NCBI RefSeq assembly: GCF_009833095.1
Contig: NZ_QRCB01000050.1
Coordinates: 1 to 59,260 of the forward strand
Direction: 5' to 3'
DNA length: 59,260 nucleotides
Source of the DNA: Nitrosomonas sp. JL21
GTDB lineage: Bacteria; Pseudomonadota; Gammaproteobacteria; Burkholderiales; Nitrosomonadaceae
Positions 1-9,946 of the stretch are shown one piece after another. Positions within the stretch are counted from its first letter, which is position 1; each line of letters starts with the position of its first letter. Made by a program: the position numbers and the translations under genes. The notes beneath the pieces are model-generated. The model made no database searches. It saw only the letters and a list, made by a program, of their open reading frames with translations, and had not been told where the DNA came from.

Positions 1-289
1 GCCCTTCACCGGTGCCGTTGACGATGAAGGTGTCGGCGAGTGCGCTACCGGTTAAATTATCGTCATTACCACCGCCGCTGATAGTAACGCTCGTTACGCC
101 GGAAGCAGCCGTCAGCCCGGCCAGGTTAATGGTATCCGAGCCGAATCTGCCATTTATCACCAGCGTGTCATCGCTAAAGGGGCCGCTCGGTACCGCATTG
201 AGATTGACGTCAAACCCAGGGGCTGGCGTGCTGTCCGTAATCGTTACTGTATCATTACTATCCGTGCCATTGATTGTTTTGGTAGTCAT
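1..289 (-). CDS. N-terminus of an RTX/hemolysin-type secreted protein (partial)
   Basis: Reading leftwards from an ATG at 289, an open frame of 96 codons runs off the window edge without a stop. It begins MTTKTINGTDSNDTVTITD and continues with beta-rich, Asp/Gly/Thr-rich sequence, including SGGGNDDNLTGSALADTF, close to the GGxGxDxLxG pattern of RTX calcium-binding repeats. There is no signal peptide, as expected for type I secretion substrates whose signal is C-terminal. An AGGAT ribosome-binding site precedes the ATG by a few bases. The start resembles that of the small RTX protein at 24085-24741 (MTITT...), so both may use one exporter, which is not in the window. Function beyond secreted calcium-binding or surface protein cannot be given. 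Confidence 0.7.
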   Translation of the reverse strand, partial: MTTKTINGTDSNDTVTITDSTPAPGFDVNLNAVPSGPFSDDTLVINGRFGSDTINLAGLTAASGVTSVTISGGGNDDNLTGSALADTFIVNGTGEG

Positions 290-637
290 TTTGATATCCT
301 TTGGTAATAGAAAAAATTATTTTTGTTCATTGACTTGCTACTACTTGTGCGATCTGGTGAATCTCATGCGTGCCGCGTGATGCTTGTTTCAGTTTATGGA
401 TTGAACCTGAGGTCGGCGGCCATCAGGAAAGGCAGAGTAGCAGAATTGATTTTGGCTTGATAGATGATATTTGACTCATAGAATGCTCGTAATTTACTCA
501 TTTTAATGGGATAAATATCCAAATTGTAGGAGGATGACTACAACGGGGAGGGAGTAACAGGAAGTGGGGCGCCGAATTGAAATCGTTTTCAGTTGGCTAT
601 GGATATGATAATGATGAGTTTATGCCGAATCAGGCAC
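290..637. other. 348-bp intergenic region, no gene seen
   Basis: This stretch lies between the start of the leftward RTX-like gene and the 3' end of tex. The side next to 289 is AT-rich and should carry the promoter and 5' leader of that gene. No convincing ORF, RNA gene or strong hairpin terminator was found. Confidence 0.5.
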
Positions 638-2857
638 TCACGAGCTGGTTCTGTCCTTCAATCGCATCGTCAGCGCAATCCGCTTGCGTTTTTCATCGAC
701 TTCAACGACCTTGACGGTGACGACCTGGCCGACCTTGACGATCGCGTGCGGATCTTTGACGAATTGATCCGCCAGCGCCGAGATGTGCACCAGGCCATCC
801 TGATGCACGCCGATGTCGACGAACGCACCGAACGCGGCGACGTTGGTGACCACGCCTTCCAGCACCATGCCGGGATGCAGGTCTTGCAACGTCTCAACAC
901 CTTCCTTGAAGGTTGCGGTCTTGAATGTCGCGCGCGGATCGCGGCCGGGTTTTTCGAGTTCGTGCAAAATATCCTTGATAGTGGGCAAACCGAAACGCTC
1001 ATTGGTATACTGCTCCGGGCGAACGGCTTTCAGCACGGTCGTGTTGCCGATCAACGCGGCAACGTTCAATTTGACGTCCCGCAGTATGCGCTCAACCAAT
1101 GAGTACGATTCCGGATGCACGGCAGAGGCGTCGAGCGGGTTGTCGCCGTCCGCAATGCGCAGGAATCCGGCCGCCTGTTCAAAGGTTTTGGCACCCAGGC
1201 TGGGCACCTTCAATAGTTCGGCACGCTGGCCAAACCGGCCCTTGCTGTCACGATAGGCCACGATGTTGTGCGCGATTTTGCTGTTCAATCCGGCGACGTA
1301 GCGCAGCAGGGCCGGTGATGCCGTGTTGACATCGACCCCGACGGCATTGACGCTGTCCTCCACCACCGCATCGAGCGACTGTGCCAACTGGTTTTGATTG
1401 ACGTCATGCTGATACTGACCGACACCGATCGATTTCGGGTCGATCTTGACCAGTTCGGCGAGCGGGTCTTGCAGGCGCCGTGCGATCGACACTGCGCCGC
1501 GCAACGATACGTCGAGGTCCGGCAGTTCCTCGGAGGCCAATTCGGACGCCGAATACACCGACGCCCCGGCTTCCGACACCATGATCGATGTCAGTTTGAG
1601 TTGTGAATGACGCTTGATTAGCTCCTTGGCCAGTTGATCGGTTTCGCGCGACGCGGTGCCGTTGCCGATGGCGATCAGCGATGCCTGGTGCCGCTCTGCC
1701 AGTTGCCGCAATGTGTGCAGTGCGCCGTCCCAGTCGTTTTTCGGTGCATGCGGATAGATCGCCGTGGTGTCGAGCACTTTGCCGGTGGCATCCACGACAG
1801 CGACTTTGACGCCGGTGCGCAAACCGGGATCGAGCCCGATGGTCACGCGCGTTCCGGCTGGTGGAGCGAGTAGCAACGCTTTCAGGTTTTGCGCAAATAC
1901 TTTGATGGCTTCGGTCTCGGCGCGTTCGAGCAAATTGCCCATTAATTCGGTTTCCAAATGTGCAAAAATTTTCGTGCGCCAGGCCTGACGTACGGTATCG
2001 ATCAGCCAGCCATCCGCCGCACGCTTCTGGTCGCGGATGTTGAATGCTCGCGCGATCATCAGTTCGCACGGATTCAGCAAAACATCGCGGGGTTTGTTCT
2101 CCAGCTCAGTGTCGAGCAACAGCTTGAGCTTCAGCATGCCTTCGCGCTCGCCGCGCAACAGTGCCAGCGCCCGGTGCGACGGAATTTTGCTGATCGCTTC
2201 GCTGTAATCGTGATAATCGGTGTATTTGGTATCGCTGTCCTTTTTGTCTTTGACGGCCTTGGCGGTCAGCACGCCGTGCCCGCGCAGGTAATCGCGCAAG
2301 GTTTGCAGCAACGGCGCATGCTCGGCAAAACGCTCGATCAGGATATGCTGCGCGCCTTCCAGCGCAGCCGCCGCATCGGCCACGCCGGGATTGTCGCCTT
2401 CTTCGCTGGTGAACGGCGCTTTCAGGTATTTCGCCGCTTCGGCCAGTGGATCGAGTCGCGGATCATTCAACAGACTATCCGCCAGCGGCTGCAATCCAGC
2501 CTCCAGCGCGATTTGCGCCTTGGTGCGGCGCTTCTTGCGGTACGGCAGATACAAATCCTCGAGCAATGCCTTATCCGTCGCATGCGTCAACGCATCGAGC
2601 AATGGCGGCGTCATCTTGCCAAGCTTCTCAATGGCCGTAATGATCGCCGCGCGCCGCTTCTCCAGCTCGCGCAAACTATGCAACCGCTCCGCCAGCACCC
2701 GCAACTGCGCATCATCCAATCCGCCGGTCGCCTCCTTGCGGTAACGCGCAATGAACGGCACCGTCGCGCCATCATCGAGCAATTGCACGGTGGACTGGAC
2801 TTGTGAGGTTTTGACGGCAAGCTCGGTGGCAAGGCGTTGTTCGATGGATGGCAGCAT
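638..2857 (-). CDS. tex: Tex, S1-domain RNA-binding transcription accessory protein
   Basis: This 739-residue protein matches Tex/YhgF (E. coli YhgF is 773 residues) along its whole length. The N-terminal Tex helical region carries VPFIARYRKEATGGLDD near residue 33. A YqgF/RNase H-like domain starts at about residue 330 (IGLDPGLRTG). A helix-hairpin-helix region lies at about 500-570 (VGVDVNTASP, KVPSLGAKTFEQAAGFLRI), and an S1 RNA-binding domain occupies about 655-730 (GVVTNVAAFGAFVDIGVHQDG). Tex is a cytoplasmic nucleic-acid-binding factor linked to transcription fidelity and stress tolerance. The chosen ATG gives the usual family N-terminus. The gene stands alone, with 219 bp before the divergent zeta-like gene. 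Confidence 0.95.
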   Translation of the reverse strand: MLPSIEQRLATELAVKTSQVQSTVQLLDDGATVPFIARYRKEATGGLDDAQLRVLAERLHSLRELEKRRAAIITAIEKLGKMTPPLLDALTHATDKALLEDLYLPYRKKRRTKAQIALEAGLQPLADSLLNDPRLDPLAEAAKYLKAPFTSEEGDNPGVADAAAALEGAQHILIERFAEHAPLLQTLRDYLRGHGVLTAKAVKDKKDSDTKYTDYHDYSEAISKIPSHRALALLRGEREGMLKLKLLLDTELENKPRDVLLNPCELMIARAFNIRDQKRAADGWLIDTVRQAWRTKIFAHLETELMGNLLERAETEAIKVFAQNLKALLLAPPAGTRVTIGLDPGLRTGVKVAVVDATGKVLDTTAIYPHAPKNDWDGALHTLRQLAERHQASLIAIGNGTASRETDQLAKELIKRHSQLKLTSIMVSEAGASVYSASELASEELPDLDVSLRGAVSIARRLQDPLAELVKIDPKSIGVGQYQHDVNQNQLAQSLDAVVEDSVNAVGVDVNTASPALLRYVAGLNSKIAHNIVAYRDSKGRFGQRAELLKVPSLGAKTFEQAAGFLRIADGDNPLDASAVHPESYSLVERILRDVKLNVAALIGNTTVLKAVRPEQYTNERFGLPTIKDILHELEKPGRDPRATFKTATFKEGVETLQDLHPGMVLEGVVTNVAAFGAFVDIGVHQDGLVHISALADQFVKDPHAIVKVGQVVTVKVVEVDEKRKRIALTMRLKDRTSS

Positions 2858-3076
2858 GGGAATGTGTTTCGGTCGTTGAAGTGTGGGAAAGAATGGTAAA
2901 CCATGTGGCTAAGGGATCGCAATGGATTAGACCGGGTAAAGTTGGTCGAGCCTGTGGGATGCATGTCTATTCTGAAGTCATGCCTGATCGAGGAATAGTG
3001 AAATACACTTTGGATGAATGTTAATATCGCCGTTATCGATGCGATTCATTGGTGAGGTCGAATTGGAGCTTGAAGC

Positions 3077-3607
3077 GTGAATGATAATCCCGAGAAAAAA
3101 ATCATCATTATCGCCGGACCCAATGGCGCAGGAAAAACAACTTTTGCGGAAGAATTTCTCCCCCGTGAAGCAGCCTGTCCTACCTTTATCAACGCCGATC
3201 TCATTGCGGCCGGATTGGCTCCTTTCGAGCCGGAACGGGCAGCTTTCCGGGCAGGTAGATTGATGCTGGAAGAAATTTTCAATCATGCCCGGCGCAGTGA
3301 AAATTTTGCCTTTGAAACAACTTTGAGTGGCCGAATATATGCCGGGTTGATTCCGGAATGGCAAGCCGATGGCTATATCGTCAAATTGTTTTTCCTTCAA
3401 TTGTTGTCTCCGGAGTTGGCGGTTGCCCGAGTCCGGCAACGGGTTCGCGAAGGTGGTCACAATATTCCAGAGCCGGTGATCCGACGGCGTTTCACGGCAG
3501 GGTTGCGGAATTTCTCCAATCTTTATAAACCAATCGTTAACGAATGGGCGCTGTATGATAATTCCGGCAGTGAACCAAGACTGATCGATGAAAGAGTGAA
3601 TGAATGA
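3077..3607 (+). CDS. Zeta-toxin-like P-loop kinase
   Basis: This 176-residue protein has a Walker A motif near its N-terminus (AGPNGAGKTT, residues 13-22). FINADLIAAGLAPF and FAFETTLSG follow, the pattern of the small zeta-toxin/AAA_33 family of ATPases. Epsilon/zeta zeta toxins phosphorylate UDP-N-acetylglucosamine, but proteins this short are mostly uncharacterised, so toxicity is an inference. Its stop overlaps the ATG of a 56-codon gene by 4 bases (ATGA), indicating translational coupling. Classical zeta genes follow their antitoxin, whereas here the small gene is downstream. The preceding 219 bp separate it from the divergent tex. Confidence 0.8.
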   Translation: MNDNPEKKIIIIAGPNGAGKTTFAEEFLPREAACPTFINADLIAAGLAPFEPERAAFRAGRLMLEEIFNHARRSENFAFETTLSGRIYAGLIPEWQADGYIVKLFFLQLLSPELAVARVRQRVREGGHNIPEPVIRRRFTAGLRNFSNLYKPIVNEWALYDNSGSEPRLIDERVNE

Positions 3608-3774
3608 AAAACCAGACTGTAAATTCCAGCAAAAAACAAAAACAACGCGACCCGGATCTAGCTGCAGCCGAGATTGCCATGAAACGAGCTGCTCAAAGAG
3701 CTCGTGAACGAGCTAGGCGTATTGGGGCGGGGGTTGTGGTTTTGAAAGACGATCGTATTGTGGAGGAGAAGTAG
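3604..3774 (+). CDS. Small basic protein coupled to the zeta-like gene
   Basis: This 56-residue ORF starts in an ATGA overlap with the zeta-like gene. The protein is rich in Lys, Arg and Ala (AAEIAMKRAAQRARERARRI, about residues 21-40), predicts as one amphipathic helix, and ends VVVLKDDRIVEEK. The coupling implies function with the kinase; it could be an antitoxin or a regulatory partner. I do not recognise a named family. The frame stays open after its TAG for a further 49 codons (see the next entry), so it might once have been longer. Confidence 0.6.
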   Translation: MKNQTVNSSKKQKQRDPDLAAAEIAMKRAAQRARERARRIGAGVVVLKDDRIVEEK

Positions 3775-3783
3775 AATATACGT

Positions 3784-3924
3784 GTGTGTGATTGTATCGT
3801 CGGATTGATCAATAGTATCAAAAAGGCCGAGAGTCTTACTGATCTGGAAAGTCGCTACGGTGCCCTAGGCAAGCGGGTATCCAAGGGGGAATTGGATTTA
3901 TCGCGAATTTTTTTACCGGTTTAG
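3784..3924 (+). CDS. Possible 46-residue ORF or decayed C-terminal fragment
   Basis: A GTG-initiated frame lies 9 bases after the TAG of the preceding 56-residue ORF and in the same reading frame. It encodes VCDCIVGLINSIKKAESLTD and further protein-like sequence, ending RIFLPV. It has no clear ribosome-binding site. It may be a separate small gene, the tail of a longer ancestral gene interrupted by the TAG, or chance. No function is proposed. Confidence 0.25.
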   Translation: MCDCIVGLINSIKKAESLTDLESRYGALGKRVSKGELDLSRIFLPV

Positions 3925-3989
3925 GGAGTCGCGAGTGATACGGAAGTTGTGTACCGTGAAGCACACGAAAAATGCGAAAGGAAGCGAAC

Positions 3990-6106
3990 ATGGGCGAAAT
4001 TCAGATAGAGATTAAGAACTGCAACAATATTGATTTGACAGTCATTTCGCTGGAAGAGAAGAGATTAAATATCAAATTCGCGCCTAATGGAACCGGCAAA
4101 AGCACGATTGCAAGAGCGATATTGCTCGGTCTAAAGCGAGAGGCTCACTGAGCGAACTCATGCCGTTCAAACTCAGAAAAGAAAACCCAGAGAACAAGCA
4201 GCCGGAAGTCAAGGGGGCAGAAGCGCTCAAAAGTATCATGTGCTTCAATGAGGAGTATGTCAGTCAGTTTGTTTTCAAGCCTGACGAACTCCTCAGCAAC
4301 AGCTTCGATATTTTTATCAGAACCGATGCCTACAAACAGAAAGAGCAGGAAATAGAGGAACTGGTTCGCAATATCAAGCAGCTTTTTTCCAAAAATCAAG
4401 AATTAGAATTTTTGATGGATACTCTTAAGGAAATGGGAAATGCCTTCAAATTGAGCAAAACAGGTTTGGATAAAAGGTCTGCCGGCATGAAAGCATTCTC
4501 TGCCGAAAACAAAATCAAGTATGTTCCTGCAGGGTTAGAATCCTACACTCCGTTTATTCAGAGTCAAAACAGCGTGGGCTGGATCGACTGGCAAACCAAG
4601 GGATATGAATTTGTAGAACTGTCGGACAATTGTCCCTTCTGCACATCACATGCAGTCGATAAGAGGGATCAGATCAAAAAAATTGGGCAGGAATATGATA
4701 AAAACATCATCAAGAACCTAATTGCTATCATTGATGTGATCAAAAAGCTTGGCGATTTCTTTTCTGATGAAGCCAGAGACAAGCTGACAGCAATCACTGT
4801 TCTAAAGGAAGGAATTGAAAGAGAGCATGAGGCATTTCTTGCCACGGTGAAAACTCAGATCGACAATTTTACCGAAAAGCTGGAAAGGCTCAGAACGCTT
4901 TCCGCATTCCAGTTCAAAGACGGTGAAAAAGTCGCCGATAAACTGCCTGCATACAAACTCGATTTGCAGTTTTTTTCCGAACTTAAATCAAACAAAATGC
5001 AGGGTGCCATAGCTCCGATAAATGCTTCCATAGACGCAGTTATCGAACAAGCAGGGCAGCTTCAGGGCAAGATCAATCAACAACGAAGCGAAATGAAGAA
5101 AACCATTGAGCGGCATCAGAAAGACATCAATGAATTTCTTGCCTATGCCGGATACCGCTATGAGGTTGAGATTGCCGGTGAAGGCGAACAAGCTCAACTG
5201 AAATTGAGGCATGTCGATCACGGAGAGTACCTCAGTGGTGGTAATCAACATCTCAGCTTTGGCGAAAAGAATGCGTTTGCTATTGTGCTTTTCATGTATG
5301 AGTGCCTGGCCAAAAAGCCAGATCTGATCATTCTAGATGATCCAATTTCCTCATTCGATAAAAATAAAAAGTACGCTATCCTCGAAATGCTTTTCCGCCG
5401 GAAAACCGATTCATGCCTGAAGAATAAAACGGTTTTGATGCTTACTCATGATGTGGAACCTGTTATCGATACCATCAAGTCACTGGCTGAAATGTTTAAT
5501 AATCAGACATCGGCGTCATTTCTAAGGTTGGCGGCTGGCCAAATTAGCGAATGCGATATATGCAAGGATGATATACAGACCTTTTTCCAAATCTGTAAGA
5601 ATGCCCTTGCTTCCGAAAAAGACGATATCGTCAAATTAATCTACCTAAGGCGACATTTTGAGATTGCCGACAATAAGGGTGACGCCTATCAGGTGTTGTC
5701 AAACCTATTACACAAAGGAAACGACAAGGGGCGCGGTATTGATACCCGTGAGCCGAAAGATGAAGAAGACAATCACCCAGAAATGGAGCCTGCCAAATTC
5801 GAAAGTGGCTGCACTGAAATATCAAGCCATCTGGATGGTTTTTCATACCCACAACTTTTAAATCGAGTCGGTGATCTGAACACTCTAAGGGTACTATACA
5901 ATGCATCCGCAAATGGGTATGAAAAGCTTCAGATTTTCCGCCTGATAGGGCTTGATGTTGAAAATTCGGTGATTCAGAAGTTCATAAATGAAACCTACCA
6001 CATCGAGAATGAATTCATTAATCAGCTTGACCCCGCTAAATTCGACACAATCCCAGAATATGTCGTAGCAGAATGTAACAAGTTAGTGAACGGGAAGGCG
6101 GATTGA
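3990..6106 (+). pseudogene. AAA_13-type ATPase with zinc-hook-like motif, frameshifted near 4130
   Basis: The true start is an ATG at 3990 behind AAAGGAAG, with an in-frame alternative at 3972. The first 53 codons carry Walker A (FAPNGTGKSTIARAI) and then stop at 4149-4151. The remaining protein continues in another frame through GSLSELMPFKLRKENPENK to 6106, so one base is missing around 4120-4145. Restored, it would be about 705 residues. It has coiled-coil arms around a CPFC motif near residue 214, an SMC/ABC-like signature (LSFGEKNAFAIVL) near 417, Walker B (LIILDDPISSFD) near 446 and an H-loop (MLTHD) near 483. The family resembles RloC/AAA_13 proteins, some of which act in phage defence. 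The C-terminal ETYHIENEFINQLDP segment is of unknown role. A sequencing error would make it intact. Confidence 0.75.
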
Positions 6107-6185
6107 TTTACTCGTTCCATACTGCCGTGGTTCTCATTTCTCATGTCTTCCGCGTGTTTCGTGACTCCTTATACCGGGAGATTTC

Positions 6186-7211
6186 ATGAAATACCAACCG
6201 CCTTACACCATTACCCCTGCTATCGTGAATTTGGTCGCTGCAATCAGCGAAACGATCGGCCGCTACACCGTGCTGGCTGAACAGAGTCTGACGCCACGAT
6301 TGCGGCGGGAGAATCGTATTCGTACTATCCATGCTTCGCTGGCCATCGAAAACAATACGCTGACGCTGGAGCAGGTGACCGCCGTAATCGAAGGTAAGCG
6401 GGTGCTGGGTCATCCACGCGAAATTCAGGAGGTGCGTAATGCTTTTGCCGCCTATGAGGCATTGGAGGATTGGCGTGCTAATTCCGAACGGGATTTGCTG
6501 TCGGCGCACGAGCTGTTGATGCGAGGTTTGATGGATGAAGCCGGATGCTATCGTTCCGGCGGGGTCGGTATTTTCCAGGGCAAACAGTTGGTACACATGG
6601 CGCCGCCCGCCAACCGGGTACCTCAACTGATGGCCGATTTGCTGGAATGGCTTGCAACGACTACCGAACATCCGCTAATCGCCGGTTGTGTCTTTCATTA
6701 CGAGTTTGAATTTATTCATCCCTTTGCCGACGGCAATGGCCGGATGGGACGGCTGTGGCAAACATTGATTTTGCGCGACTGGAATGCTTTGCTGGCTTAT
6801 CTGTCGGTGGAGACGATGGTTAGGGAGCATCAAGAACGTTATTATCAAGCCTTGGCGGCAGCGGATGAGCGAGCGGATGCGACACCTTTCGTCGAGTATA
6901 TGCTTGGCAAGTTACTTGCTGCCATACGCGAGGCGGTCGATATTCATCAAATGACCGACCAAGTAACCGATCAAGTAACCGATCAAGTAGCAAAACTTAT
7001 TCAAGTTATGGGGAGCGGAGAATTAAATGGTAATGAGCTGATGCAGGCTTTGGGACTCGTGCATCGCCCGACTTTTCGGGAGAATTATCTGAATCCGGCA
7101 TTGGCAGAGAACTGGATTGAACGCACGCAGCCTGATTCGCCACGCAGTCCCACACAACGTTATCGATTAACCGCGAAGGGAAGAAAATGGTTGCAACAGC
7201 AAACCGGGTGA
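6186..7211 (+). CDS. Fic family protein (class II, self-inhibited) with C-terminal winged helix
   Basis: This 341-residue protein has the complete Fic active-site motif HPFADGNGRMGR (about residues 178-189), so AMP transfer (AMPylation) is expected. An N-terminal inhibitory helix S51-L-A-I-E55-N56 fits the (S/T)xxxE(G/N) motif that blocks ATP binding in class II Fic proteins. After the Fic core come a three-fold TDQV repeat and a C-terminal DNA-binding-like winged-helix region (about 260-341). The ATG follows a GGGAG ribosome-binding site. It sits 79 bp after the AAA ATPase remnant and converges on the DUF2007 gene. Its target is unknown. It forms part of the small toxin/defence-like patch between tex and rdgC. 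Confidence 0.9.
   Translation: MKYQPPYTITPAIVNLVAAISETIGRYTVLAEQSLTPRLRRENRIRTIHASLAIENNTLTLEQVTAVIEGKRVLGHPREIQEVRNAFAAYEALEDWRANSERDLLSAHELLMRGLMDEAGCYRSGGVGIFQGKQLVHMAPPANRVPQLMADLLEWLATTTEHPLIAGCVFHYEFEFIHPFADGNGRMGRLWQTLILRDWNALLAYLSVETMVREHQERYYQALAAADERADATPFVEYMLGKLLAAIREAVDIHQMTDQVTDQVTDQVAKLIQVMGSGELNGNELMQALGLVHRPTFRENYLNPALAENWIERTQPDSPRSPTQRYRLTAKGRKWLQQQTG
6954..6989 (+). repeat. Three tandem 12-bp repeats coding for TDQV
   Basis: Three near-identical copies of ACCGAtCAAGTA sit inside the fic gene and encode TDQVTDQVTDQV. They form the linker between the Fic core and the winged-helix tail. Short in-frame repeats like this can vary in copy number between strains. Confidence 0.85.
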
Positions 7212-7237
7212 AGATCAGGTCAGAAGGCAGAATCCAC

Positions 7238-7567
7238 TCAGGATTGGCAACGTTCAGCAACCTCCAACCCACCCCCGCACTTCCAGCATAACTGGAAATT
7301 CGCTGGATTTTCCTCGCCGCAGGATGGGCAGTGAATATGGGCGTTGTTGATCGGCGTGTTTTCATACGTTTCGATGACTTGCCTGGCGCGGTCGTAGTCG
7401 TCGTCGCGGATGATCCAGATTTCTGGGCGGGCGTGGTGGACGGGGATTTCTCCGGCCATGCCTTGCGCGTGCTGGTTAAAAATTTTCGCCGGAATATAGG
7501 CGTGTTCGAGCAGATCCAGTACTATCTGCGCTTCCATCAGATTGCTGGCGGAATAGATTTTTTTCAT
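7238..7567 (-). CDS. DUF2007 protein with C-terminal zinc ribbon
   Basis: This is a 109-residue cytoplasmic protein. The N-terminal half (KKIYSASNLMEAQIVLDLL) fits the DUF2007 'putative signal transducing' fold. The C-terminal half carries CPSCGEENP and CWKCGGGL, a four-cysteine zinc ribbon. The role of the family is not established; binding of a ligand or protein through the DUF2007 fold is only a guess. It converges on fic with a 26-bp gap and is divergent from rdgC. Confidence 0.85.
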   Translation of the reverse strand: MKKIYSASNLMEAQIVLDLLEHAYIPAKIFNQHAQGMAGEIPVHHARPEIWIIRDDDYDRARQVIETYENTPINNAHIHCPSCGEENPANFQLCWKCGGGLEVAERCQS

Positions 7568-7612
7568 GTCATTCAGAATACAACTTCATCAACCGGTTAA
7601 TGGAATTCAATC

Positions 7613-8500
7613 ATGTGGTTTAGAAATCTGCATATCTATCGTATCACCGGTGGCAATATAACACCGATCAGTTTGGAAGAGTCATTGTCCCAGCATGCGC
7701 TGCAGCCTTGTCTGCAAATGGAGATGCAAAGCCAGGGCTGGATGACGCCACGCGACGAGCAGGACAATTTTGTGCATGTGCAGGGTCAGCAGTGGTTGAT
7801 CGCGATGGGGGTGGAGAAAAAAATATTGCCGGCGTCGGTGGTCAATCAGCAGGCCAAGGAGCGGTTGCAGAAAATCGAGCAAATGCAGGGTTATAAGCCC
7901 GGCAAGAAGCAGATCCGGGATATTAAGGAAGCGGCGTTGATCGAATTGATGCCGCGCGCTTTTGCGCAACGCCATAAAACCTATGCGTGGATCGATGCCT
8001 TGGCGGGCCGGCTGATCATCGACACGGCGAGCGCCAACAAAGCGGAAGAATTCGTGCAATTGTTGCTGAAGTCGAACAGCGGCATCACGCTGGCGCCGTT
8101 CGAGACCAAAGTGTCGCCCTCGACGATGATGACGCGCTGGTTGTCGGGCGATGAATTATCGTCGGCCTTTACCATCGACCGCGATTGCGAATTGCAGGGC
8201 ATGACCGATGAAAAGGAAATCATCCGCTACAGTTGTCACGTGCTCGATACCGAAGAAATTACCCGGCATATCCGCGCCGGCAAGAAAGTCATCAAACTGG
8301 CGATGACCTGGGATGGCAAAATTTCATTCGTGCTGCACGACACGTTACAACTGCGGCGAATTGCGCCGCAGGATATTCTGAAGGAATCGGCCGAAAGCGC
8401 GGAAGAACTGTTCATCAGCGATTTTGCGATCATGAGCGGTGAATTGAGCCAGATGATCAACGATATCGCCACCGAGTTGGGTGGCGAAGATCGTGACTGA
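7613..8500 (+). CDS. rdgC: Recombination-associated protein RdgC
   Basis: This 295-residue protein matches RdgC in length and sequence, starting MWFRNLHIYRITGG and containing GKKQIRDIKEAALIELMPRAF. RdgC forms a toroidal dimer on double-stranded DNA and restrains RecA-mediated recombination. No catalytic motif is expected. It is a single gene whose 3' end faces the 3' end of serS across 97 bp. Confidence 0.95.
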   Translation: MWFRNLHIYRITGGNITPISLEESLSQHALQPCLQMEMQSQGWMTPRDEQDNFVHVQGQQWLIAMGVEKKILPASVVNQQAKERLQKIEQMQGYKPGKKQIRDIKEAALIELMPRAFAQRHKTYAWIDALAGRLIIDTASANKAEEFVQLLLKSNSGITLAPFETKVSPSTMMTRWLSGDELSSAFTIDRDCELQGMTDEKEIIRYSCHVLDTEEITRHIRAGKKVIKLAMTWDGKISFVLHDTLQLRRIAPQDILKESAESAEELFISDFAIMSGELSQMINDIATELGGEDRD

Positions 8501-8597
8501 GTTATTGTTGCGGGATATTTCTGTCGCTGCTTTTATAATCCGACAGAGGTGTTTTCATTCGACTGACTTCCTGGTCTACATCACGATGTGAAAAGAT

Positions 8598-9935
<1,338 letters not shown>

Positions 9936-9946
9936 TCATTGAAAAT

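Noticed and set aside
290..637. Mobile element or tRNA gene in the left intergenic region
   Set aside because: No terminal inverted repeats, transposase-like ORF or cloverleaf were seen.
1958..2806. A 282-codon open frame antisense to tex
   Set aside because: It is rich in Arg/Gln/His with no domain pattern and lies wholly inside the well-supported tex gene on the opposite strand.
4110..4160. Programmed -1 ribosomal frameshift in the AAA ATPase
   Set aside because: No X-XXY-YYZ slippery heptamer or following hairpin was seen near the frame change, so mutation or sequencing error is preferred.
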